DNA from: Pantoea piersonii
GTDB taxonomy: Bacteria; Pseudomonadota; Gammaproteobacteria; Enterobacterales; Enterobacteriaceae
Assembly (NCBI RefSeq): GCF_003612015.1
Contig: NZ_RARB01000010.1
Coordinates: 39,221-103,220 of the forward strand
Direction: 5' to 3'
Length of the DNA: 64,000 nucleotides
Shown piece by piece: positions 39,573 through 47,453 of the stretch (position 1 is the first letter of the stretch; every line of letters begins with the position of its first letter). Below the pieces are notes generated by a model. The model was not told the DNA's origin and searched no databases. It saw only the letters and a list, made by a program, of their open reading frames with translations. A program made the translations under genes and the position numbers.

Positions 39573-41603
39573 CTACTGGTCAGAAGCGAGAGCGGGCAGC
39601 CAGGTTTGCACAAACCGCTCCAGCGGCAGCGCTTCGGCATAGAGATAGCCCTGGCCGATATGAATACCCCGCGCCAGCAGCCAGTCGCGCTGCTCTGCGG
39701 TTTCTACCCCTTCAGCGATAACGTCGAGATCGGTGATTTCGGCGATGGCCGCCACGATGCGCACCATGGTGTCGTCATCCGGCAGCGCAGCGACAAAGCT
39801 GCGATCCATCTTCAGCTTGTTGACCGGCAGCGACTTGAACTGATGCAGGTAGTTCAGATTGGAGTAGCCCATGCCGAAATCGTCCAGCGCGACCGCGACG
39901 CCCACCGTCTGCAAAGAGCGCAGCAGCGCCATCGCCACTTCGGCATCGCCAATCTGCGCGGTTTCGGTAATCTCCAGCACGAAACTGCCGGGCGCGATCT
40001 GATGACGCTGCAGCAAGCCCTGCAGATGATTCACCATGCTGGCGTCGCGCAGCTGCACGGCGGAAATGTTGACGCTAAGCGGGATGAATATGCCGCGCTT
40101 CTGCCAGCCAGCGAGAATGCGGCACGCCTCTTCAAATACCCAGCGTCCGATGGCAGCGATGACGCCGATCTCCTCCGCGCTGGCGATAAACTCTTCCGAG
40201 AGGCCGTAGCTGCCGTCCGGCATGCGCATACGCAGCAGCGCCTCCGCACCCGCCAGTTCGCCGGTTTGCATATTGATCTGCGGCTGAAGAAACAGCCGGA
40301 ACTGCTCATCCTGCAACCCCTGCAGAATGTCATGCTCCTGCGTCAGGCGCTTCTGCGCGCGCTCGGTAAGCGCCGCATCGAAAAAGAGGATCTGGTTTTT
40401 ACCTGAATGACGCGCTGACATCATCGCCGAGGTAGCGCGATCGAGCTGCTCGTTGGCGGAGAGGCGCTCTTCGTCATACAGCGCAAGACCGATGCTGGCA
40501 TTGGGCCGCAGCTGGAGCTGATGCAGCGTCACCGGCTGGTTAAGGCGGATCATCAGATTGCGCGCCAGGCGCATCGCGCGAAACGGGGTACTGGCGCGCT
40601 TCATCAGCAGCGCGAAGTCGCTCGGCCCGGTCTGCGCCAGCAGCGTATGATCGTCGATGGTGCTGCGTATCTTCTCGACCAGCGTCAGCATCAGGGTGTC
40701 GCGCTGCTCGTCGCTCAGCACGCCGTTGGCTTCCTGCAGCGTTTCGATGCGGATCACCATCAGCCCAAACCCTTTGCTGTGACTGCGCAGGTGCTGATCG
40801 ACCAGCGCCAGAAAGAGCGCGCGGTTGGGCAGATCGGTCACGGCGTAATGGGTGGTCAGCCGGCTCATCTCGTCATGCACCGACTCCAGCACCTGCTGGT
40901 TGCGGTTATAGCTGCGGATCAGCATGCCGATCTCATCGTCACGGTGGCTGGCGGGCAGCGCCAGCTTGTGGGTGAGAATCGCCTGCGGCGGCAATTCCTG
41001 CAGCTCGCGTGAGATATTGCGCAGCGGATGGACCACCAGCCGGTTGATGCACCAGCTGATCGCCACCGACAGAATAAGCGCCAGCAGCAGATAGGTGGTG
41101 ACCATAGTGGAGACGGTGCTGAGGATAAACTGATAAACGCGTGTGGAGTTGGCCTGCAGCACCAGATAGGCGAGCGGCTTGGGCGAAGCGCTGCTCTCGA
41201 CCGAATAGAGCGGCACGGTGATCTGCACCGGCAGTTCGAACAGGCGAGTAATCAGCAGCGGGATCGGTTTTTCATTCTCGAAGCTGGCGTGCAGCGCCTG
41301 AAAGGCGTTAGGTAAAACCACGTCGGCACGCGAAAGGACGCCAGCAGGCTTCAGGGTTTGCAGAATGCGCTCGGCCTGGGCGATATCCGCTTTCAGTACC
41401 GCCTCGGAGAGCGGTTGCCGCACGGTATGCGCAATATTCTCCATCTGCTGGGCGTAGTCGATCCTGCGCTGTTGCACAAAATGAAACAGTTGAATGACGA
41501 TAAAGACAGAGACGGTTATCAGCGCCACCGCAGATACCGTCGCCATTTGCTTTATCGTAAGTGAACGGCTGACGCGCAAAATCTTCTCCAGGCTAAAAAG
41601 CAC
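39573..41603 (-). CDS. pdeK: c-di-GMP phosphodiesterase PdeK (HmsP family)
   Basis: 676 residues, inner membrane. Two membrane segments (about 20-44 and 163-187) enclose a periplasmic sensor; a HAMP-like linker follows, then a GGDEF domain and an EAL domain. The GGDEF motif is degenerate (GPSDF, 326-330), so no cyclase activity is expected. The EAL domain keeps EAL (454-456), N512, DDFG (574-577), K598 and AEGVET (E631). A phosphodiesterase role near the cellulose genes is as in E. coli YhjK and the HmsP regulators of exopolysaccharide. Confidence 0.93.
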   Translation of the reverse strand: MLFSLEKILRVSRSLTIKQMATVSAVALITVSVFIVIQLFHFVQQRRIDYAQQMENIAHTVRQPLSEAVLKADIAQAERILQTLKPAGVLSRADVVLPNAFQALHASFENEKPIPLLITRLFELPVQITVPLYSVESSASPKPLAYLVLQANSTRVYQFILSTVSTMVTTYLLLALILSVAISWCINRLVVHPLRNISRELQELPPQAILTHKLALPASHRDDEIGMLIRSYNRNQQVLESVHDEMSRLTTHYAVTDLPNRALFLALVDQHLRSHSKGFGLMVIRIETLQEANGVLSDEQRDTLMLTLVEKIRSTIDDHTLLAQTGPSDFALLMKRASTPFRAMRLARNLMIRLNQPVTLHQLQLRPNASIGLALYDEERLSANEQLDRATSAMMSARHSGKNQILFFDAALTERAQKRLTQEHDILQGLQDEQFRLFLQPQINMQTGELAGAEALLRMRMPDGSYGLSEEFIASAEEIGVIAAIGRWVFEEACRILAGWQKRGIFIPLSVNISAVQLRDASMVNHLQGLLQRHQIAPGSFVLEITETAQIGDAEVAMALLRSLQTVGVAVALDDFGMGYSNLNYLHQFKSLPVNKLKMDRSFVAALPDDDTMVRIVAAIAEITDLDVIAEGVETAEQRDWLLARGIHIGQGYLYAEALPLERFVQTWLPALASDQ

Positions 41604-41694
41604 AGCTATCAGACAGGAAAATGCGCAGCAAGTATATCCTGGAACTCACTTTTTTTACTGCCTGCCAGAGTCCGAGTTTTACACGACCCGACGA

Positions 41695-44600
41695 TTATTT
41701 AAAATCTGCGTAAGGGGTAAGCGGCTCTGGCGGCATATCGAGATCGCCGTCCCAGCCGGCGGCAGAGTAGCGCACATAGAGCAGCCCGTGGCTCGGGGTA
41801 TAGTCCTTCGCCTGTTGAATATCCACTCCTGCGCCGATAAACCAGTGCGGTGTAATACGGCGCTCGACGACGGCCTGTAAAGTATAGCCGACGCCACCTC
41901 CGCTGCTGCTCGCCGAGGTGGGATTACTCGCCAGCGTAAAGCCGGGGTTCACCGGATAGCGCTGCTGCGCGTCTGTTTTCGAATGCGACCAGGAGACCGA
42001 GCCGCCCAGATCGAACGACCAGTTTTCGGTGCGCTGCCGCCAGGTGACCGGCACGGAAAACGACAGATACTCTTGCGGGCTGTAGTAGCCGCCCTGGCCG
42101 AAGGTATAGCCGCTGAGATCTTTCTGGTAATGCCACAGCATGGAGTTGAACCCCACGGTGGCGCGCTGGTTATCGGTATTGATCAGCTTGTAGTAGTAGC
42201 CCGCCATCAGGCGCTCGCGGCTGTTGTCCGTGACGTTCTCGCCGGTGATCTGATGCGCGCTGATATCGGCCCAGACGCCGTGTGCGCCGCCGCGATCGTA
42301 GCTCAGCCCGACGCTGCCGCCGGTCGCCACCACGCCGCCCCAGGTTTTGCCGCCGTTGGCCGCCGGATCGCGCGCGCCCGCAAAGGCGAGCAGCGAGCTG
42401 GAAACAGGCCGCCGCGAGGCGGTGAGCGTCACGCCGACCTCTTTTACGTCGGTTTTCCAGCTCACCCCACCTACCCAGTTAGTGACCTCAAAGCCAAGCG
42501 GCGTCGTGCCGAGGTCGGCCGACCAGACATCGTTGCGCCAGCCGACGCCCAGCGCGGTGCCTTCATCGCGCTGGTTGGCGTAGCGGCTACAGCCGCCTGA
42601 GTTCGCATCGTCGCAGCTGCCAAAAGTCTCGTCAAAACTGCCGTTGCTGGTAGAGAACGTGCCTGCCGATACCTCAACGCGATCGAGTCGTAAAAAGCCG
42701 CGTCCGTCAGCAAGCGGCGTTTCCGCCTGCAGCATAGTGGTATGGGCGGTAAAGTCAGAAACGCCGCCGGTGCCCTTGTTACGCGAATAATCCTGCTCCA
42801 GCATCAGCGTGGTGTCCTGCTGGCGATAGAGATCGGCGGCGTCGCTGCGAATGCTGCGCTTCAGCCAGTCATCCTGCGCGTTATTGCGCGTCAGTCTGCT
42901 GATATTCTCGCCGTCGCCGATACCGCTGGCGACCATCGCCTGTCGGTAATCCGCCAGCGCGGCGTCGGGCTGCTGCTGCGTGCGCTCAAGCCGCGCTGCA
43001 TCACGAAATACCAGTGCCTTATCCTGCGAAGGCGGCTGCGAGGCGGCGCGCTGCTTCAGACCCGCAAACTGCGCGGCGGCCTGCGTGACGTCGCCTGTCG
43101 CCTGCCACGCCAGCGCCACGCGGCGGTCGGCGTTCAGGCTGGCCTGCGCGGGCGGCAGCGCCTTTAACGCCGCGCGCGCCTCGCTGGTGCGGTTCAGCGC
43201 CACCAGCGCCTCGATACGCCCGAGCGACGCATCGCCGTTGTCGGCGTCCCGCGCAAGCACCTGTTGATAACTATCAAGCGCCTCTTGCGCATCGCCGCGC
43301 GCCAGCGCCCAGTCGGCCAGCGTCAAATCGCGGCGGCTCGAAGCAGGCTGCTGGCGCAACAGGGCGATGGCCTCTTTCTCCTGCCCTGCCGCGCGTAAAT
43401 CCTCCGCATGCGCGAACAGCTTATTCTGCGTCAGGCGTTCAGCCAGCTCGCGCATATTGCTGCTCCACTGCGCCTCCGGCAAACGATGCAGCGCCGCCAG
43501 CGCCGCCTCGTCATCATCCTTGCCGGAGAGATAGAGTGCCGAAGCATAGAGTGCGTTGGCATCCTGCGGGCGCTGCTGCTGCAGCGCCGCCATAACGGCA
43601 TCCGCCTGCTGCGGTGCGCCGCCGTTGCGCAGCGCGCCAGCCAGGCGATAGCTGAGCCAGACGTCGTCCGGCGACAGCGCCTGCGCCTGGCGATACTTCT
43701 CCGCCGCCTCTGACCAGCGGCTCTGCTGCGCCAGCGCGTCGGCCTCGGCGCGCAGGCTGTCGCTGCGCAGGGAACGAAGGGTATCGGCCAGCGCACGCTG
43801 CTGCGCGGCGGGCAGGCCGTTAATAAACTGCATCGCGCGCGCTGGCGACTGTGTCTGATAAAGCCCCGCCAGGCGGCGAACCGCAGTGGTATTGCTGGCG
43901 TCAAGACGCAGCGCGCGCTGCCATAACTGCTCGGCGCTCTGCGCATTGTTGCGCGCCATCGCCACGTCCCCAAGGCCGATCAGGGCATAACTGTCGGTAT
44001 TATCCAGCGTCTGCGCGTCGCGATAGCGGCGCTCCGCGCCGTCGAGATCGTGCTGCGCCAGCGCCTTATCGCCTTCATCAATGGCCTGCCAGTAGCGGTT
44101 GGTTTGCAGCAGCGACTGCCACTTGCCCACCTGCGTGCTTTGCTGGCCTGCCTGAATCGCGCGCTCCAGCCAGAGGACAGCGGCGGCGCGATTGTTGGCG
44201 CGCGCCTGCGCCTGGCCCATCGCCCCCATCAGATCCGCATCGTTGGGATTAGCCTTTAGCGCGGCGCTCAGCGTCGCGATGGCGTCGGCGCCGCCGCCTG
44301 CGTCCACCAGCGCCAGCCCACGCATGCGTTCGCGATAAGCGGGATCGGCGAGCAGCGCCTGCTGTTTCGCCAGCGCGTCCAGCCCCTGCTTCTGCGCGTC
44401 GCCTTCAGTAAAGACGGAGAGGTACGTTTTCAGCTCTGCTACGCTGCTGTCGCTGACCGGCTGATTAGTGATCTGCTGCAGCCAGAGTTCCGCCGCCGCG
44501 TCGCGTCCGCCGTTGCTGCTCGCCAGTCGCTTCAGCTGCTCTACCGCCTGCGCCGTCTGCTGGCGATCGAACGCCATACGCGCGATTTGCAGCTCAACGC

Positions 44601-45177
44601 CGATATTGCCGGGGTAGCGCTGCTCCAGCGCCTGCAGCTGCTGATAAGCGACATCCTGCTGGCCCGGTATGCGCGCCAGCAGTCGCCAGTACTCCAGCGC
44701 GGTATTCGCATCGGGAAAGACGCCGTTGAACAGCGCGTCGTAGGCGCTTTTCGCTTCCGCGAGGCGGCCGGAGGTGGCGAACAGGCGCGCCTCCTGCAGC
44801 TTCTGCCGTCCCTCAGACGACATCAGCGCCAGACCCACGGCCGATTCGCGCGTTGCCGCCGAATCGGGCGCGACCTTTTTCAGCTGCTCCAGCAGCGTCT
44901 GCGCGGCGGCGACGTCGCCCTGATGCAGCGCCAGCCGCAAACGCGCCGCCAGCACCTGCGGATTATCGGGATCGATCTTCTCCAGCCGGTAGAGCGACTG
45001 CTGTACCAGATCATATTTGTTAGTCGACTCGCCGGTGCGGATCTGCGTCAGCAGCCAGTCCACCGGCGAGACCTCCGGGCCTGCGCCAGGCGCAGCCAGT
45101 CCCGGCAGCGTGCCTAACACACCGCTCAGCAGCAGGCTCGCCCGTAGCGCGTAAGCTTTATTCATCTTCATCATCAA
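41695..45177 (-). CDS. bcsC: Cellulose export outer-membrane protein BcsC
   Basis: 1160 residues, the periplasmic TPR scaffold and outer-membrane channel for cellulose. Signal peptide MMMKMNKAYALRASLLLSGVLGTLPGLAAPG, about nineteen TPR-like repeats over residues 40-780, and a C-terminal beta-barrel of about 340 residues (YANQRDEG, WRNDVWSADLG, the final YVRYSAAGWDGDLDMPPEPL). Several ATGs lie in the first twelve bases. The first one lies inside the ancestral bcsB 3' end, so bcsC was translationally coupled to bcsB before the bcsB nonsense change. No bcsZ lies between bcsB and bcsC, unlike E. coli. Confidence 0.95.
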   Translation of the reverse strand: MMMKMNKAYALRASLLLSGVLGTLPGLAAPGAGPEVSPVDWLLTQIRTGESTNKYDLVQQSLYRLEKIDPDNPQVLAARLRLALHQGDVAAAQTLLEQLKKVAPDSAATRESAVGLALMSSEGRQKLQEARLFATSGRLAEAKSAYDALFNGVFPDANTALEYWRLLARIPGQQDVAYQQLQALEQRYPGNIGVELQIARMAFDRQQTAQAVEQLKRLASSNGGRDAAAELWLQQITNQPVSDSSVAELKTYLSVFTEGDAQKQGLDALAKQQALLADPAYRERMRGLALVDAGGGADAIATLSAALKANPNDADLMGAMGQAQARANNRAAAVLWLERAIQAGQQSTQVGKWQSLLQTNRYWQAIDEGDKALAQHDLDGAERRYRDAQTLDNTDSYALIGLGDVAMARNNAQSAEQLWQRALRLDASNTTAVRRLAGLYQTQSPARAMQFINGLPAAQQRALADTLRSLRSDSLRAEADALAQQSRWSEAAEKYRQAQALSPDDVWLSYRLAGALRNGGAPQQADAVMAALQQQRPQDANALYASALYLSGKDDDEAALAALHRLPEAQWSSNMRELAERLTQNKLFAHAEDLRAAGQEKEAIALLRQQPASSRRDLTLADWALARGDAQEALDSYQQVLARDADNGDASLGRIEALVALNRTSEARAALKALPPAQASLNADRRVALAWQATGDVTQAAAQFAGLKQRAASQPPSQDKALVFRDAARLERTQQQPDAALADYRQAMVASGIGDGENISRLTRNNAQDDWLKRSIRSDAADLYRQQDTTLMLEQDYSRNKGTGGVSDFTAHTTMLQAETPLADGRGFLRLDRVEVSAGTFSTSNGSFDETFGSCDDANSGGCSRYANQRDEGTALGVGWRNDVWSADLGTTPLGFEVTNWVGGVSWKTDVKEVGVTLTASRRPVSSSLLAFAGARDPAANGGKTWGGVVATGGSVGLSYDRGGAHGVWADISAHQITGENVTDNSRERLMAGYYYKLINTDNQRATVGFNSMLWHYQKDLSGYTFGQGGYYSPQEYLSFSVPVTWRQRTENWSFDLGGSVSWSHSKTDAQQRYPVNPGFTLASNPTSASSSGGGVGYTLQAVVERRITPHWFIGAGVDIQQAKDYTPSHGLLYVRYSAAGWDGDLDMPPEPLTPYADFK

Positions 45178-45307
45178 GCAGACGGCGGCGGGTAATGATG
45201 CGCATCAGGCGCCAGGTCATCAGCGCAAACAGCACCACGACAAATACCGCGCAGAGCGCCAGCCAGAACGGATGCGTCGCCAGCATCGTCCATAAACGCT
45301 CCCACTA
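45158..45307 (-). pseudogene. bcsB: Severed C-terminal end of bcsB after an in-frame amber codon
   Basis: Directly after the bcsB TAG (45305-45307) the same frame continues for 48 codons to a TAA at 45158-45160, reading WERLWTMLATHPFWLALCAV and then a hydrophobic stretch, RIITRRRLLDDEDE. This matches the C-terminal anchor of E. coli BcsB, where a Trp codon stands at the TAG position; one G-to-A change (TGG to TAG) explains the stop. The segment encodes the amphipathic helix and the only C-terminal membrane helix of BcsB. The intact remnant indicates a recent event, a sequencing error, or suppressed or readthrough translation. Confidence 0.88.
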
Positions 45308-47449
45308 GGGGAGATGGCCGACGAAATAGTTACCGCCGACGCGCAGGCTGTTAACGCCCGACTCGCGGATAATGGCGGCGGAGCCGAAAATCGCGCCGCG
45401 CTTGCCGCTGTCAATCAGCGCATCGTTCAGTAGCTGCCAGGCGCGCGGACTGCCGTCCGCCAGCAGCGCGACCACGCTGCGCTGATCGTTAAACGGCGAC
45501 TGGAAGCCGATAACCGTCGCCAGCGGACCGCGCGAACCGATGGCGGTGGTGCTCTCCACCGCGCGATCGCTGTCGCTAAGGCTGCCGCTATCGGTGGCCG
45601 CCTGGCGCACAGGCGTGTTGATCCAGCTTGCGGCAGCGTCGACCAGCGCGCTGATCCGACGGTCATCCTGCAGATCTTTCGGGATGTCGCCGATCATCAG
45701 CAGATCGGCGTCCTGATCCTTCGCCTTGCCCCAGTCGTCGGTAAACTGCACCCGCAACGCCGGATAGCCGGTTTGCGCGCCGATATTGCCCAGCGTGTTC
45801 AGCAGCGTACCAACCTGCTGCGCGTCGGGTTTCGGCTGCACCAGCACCAGGGTCTGCGCCAGATCGGCGTAGCGCGTGAAGGGGAAGCCCGCGCCAGCCC
45901 AGGCGCGCAGCGAAGGCATTTCGATATAGTGGCGGTAGCCGGAGAAATCGACGCTGGAGCTGTCATCCACCACCACATGATGGCTGACCGGCGTGACGGT
46001 TTCGCAGCGTCCGTCGGCCGTGCCGCCGATATAGGTGTTGGAGTAGTCGAAGTCGAAGCGCAGCTGATTCACCACGCCGAGACGCAGCGCCGGAATCGTC
46101 AGCTGGCGGCTGTTATCCTGCAATCCCTGCACCAGCGGGATATGCAGCAGCTGCTGACCGGCGGTGTTTTTCGGCGGCAGTGGGTAATCCTGAATGAACT
46201 GGTTATTCAGGTTGACCGCCAGCCGCGAGCCGTCTGCCTGAATCGGCGCGGTGTAGCGATAGCTTAAATCCATATCGATGCCGCGCGCGCGCACCAGAAA
46301 CAGGTCGGGCGGCAGATTAAGCGTCAGGCTGACTGGATTCGGCTGCAGTCCGTCGGACTGCAGCTGGTTCTCATACTGCGTCAGTTCGGCGAAGGTGGTG
46401 CGTCGATCGGTACGCACCCAGTTCGGCGCGTCGTAGGCTTTGCGCGGCGCGAGCAGCTTCACGCTGTCGATAGTCGACGTATCGCCGCGCAGCAGCAGCT
46501 CGCCCTGCGCGATGCCCTGCACCGCTGTCAGCAGATCCTGATCGTTGCGCCCCAAAATCAGCAGCATCTTTTCGTAAGGATTGTCGGGCTGGCTGACGAT
46601 CTCCACCGTGGGTTTGGTCACCGGCGGCAGATCTTTCAGAAAGTCCGGGCGAGCATCATTGGTGGCGAAGACAACGGCATGCTGCTGCTGCGGCAGCTGA
46701 TTGTAGAGCACCGGGAAGTTCTGGCCGCGCCATGCGGCTTTGCTGCCGAACCAGGAGGCGAGTATCGCGGCGGCGCGCTGCTGCGTCACGTCCGGCTGCG
46801 CGGCAAAGACGACCGGCAGCGTCAGCGGACGCTTGTCGCGCGCGTCGAAGAACGGCTCCGGAAAGTGCGACAGGTCGTTTTTCAGCGGCAGCTTTTGCAG
46901 CGTTAAATCGATGCCGCTCTCTTTACCGATATCGAGCCAGATGGTGCTGTTGGCCGGGTTTTCGCAGACGTTGGCGTAATGACCAACCAGCTCAAAGCGC
47001 ACGCGGTTGAAGTCGGTGATAAAGCGCGGATCGACCGCCAGCTGGGTTTGATTCTCTTTGCCGAGCTGCTCCGGCGTCACGGTGATAACGCCGATCAGTT
47101 CGTCGTTGAGGTAAACCTTAAGCTGCGACAGCGTCGGCAACAGCGCGGGCGAAGGACGATAGCTGAGGTTAAGCAGCGCACGCGTCACCACCTCGTCGCT
47201 GCGCACGCCGAACTCAATCTGACCGTTCGGCTGCGTGCCGCGTAGCGTCATGCTGCCCGGCGGCGGCGCCAGCTGGGTAAAGTCGAGCTGGCTGTCGCGC
47301 AGCGGCGCGGCGGGGTCCTGCGGCGCGGCCTGAACCGGCGCCGGGTCGGCGGCGTTCGCTGGCGCGGCGTCCTGCGCAGCGGCGCAGCTCAGCGTTGCGG
47401 TGCCCAGCAGCAGGGCGGTAAACCAACCGTTCACTCTCGTCATCGTCAT
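45305..47449 (-). CDS. bcsB: Cellulose synthase regulatory subunit BcsB, truncated before its membrane anchor
   Basis: The periplasmic partner of BcsA that guides the nascent glucan. 714 residues against about 779 in E. coli. Signal peptide MTMTRVNGWFTALLLGTATL, then alternating carbohydrate-binding jelly-roll domains and flavodoxin-like domains, with PVVFAAQPDVTQQRAAAILA near residue 210. It stops at GGNYFVGHLP, exactly where the anchor should begin; the remaining 48 codons follow in frame after a TAG. Without the anchor the protein should be released into the periplasm. Known work on Rhodobacter BcsB showed that the C-terminal anchor region is what BcsA needs for activity, so loss of function is likely. 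Confidence 0.92.
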   Translation of the reverse strand: MTMTRVNGWFTALLLGTATLSCAAAQDAAPANAADPAPVQAAPQDPAAPLRDSQLDFTQLAPPPGSMTLRGTQPNGQIEFGVRSDEVVTRALLNLSYRPSPALLPTLSQLKVYLNDELIGVITVTPEQLGKENQTQLAVDPRFITDFNRVRFELVGHYANVCENPANSTIWLDIGKESGIDLTLQKLPLKNDLSHFPEPFFDARDKRPLTLPVVFAAQPDVTQQRAAAILASWFGSKAAWRGQNFPVLYNQLPQQQHAVVFATNDARPDFLKDLPPVTKPTVEIVSQPDNPYEKMLLILGRNDQDLLTAVQGIAQGELLLRGDTSTIDSVKLLAPRKAYDAPNWVRTDRRTTFAELTQYENQLQSDGLQPNPVSLTLNLPPDLFLVRARGIDMDLSYRYTAPIQADGSRLAVNLNNQFIQDYPLPPKNTAGQQLLHIPLVQGLQDNSRQLTIPALRLGVVNQLRFDFDYSNTYIGGTADGRCETVTPVSHHVVVDDSSSVDFSGYRHYIEMPSLRAWAGAGFPFTRYADLAQTLVLVQPKPDAQQVGTLLNTLGNIGAQTGYPALRVQFTDDWGKAKDQDADLLMIGDIPKDLQDDRRISALVDAAASWINTPVRQAATDSGSLSDSDRAVESTTAIGSRGPLATVIGFQSPFNDQRSVVALLADGSPRAWQLLNDALIDSGKRGAIFGSAAIIRESGVNSLRVGGNYFVGHLP

Positions 47450-47453
47450 ATCA

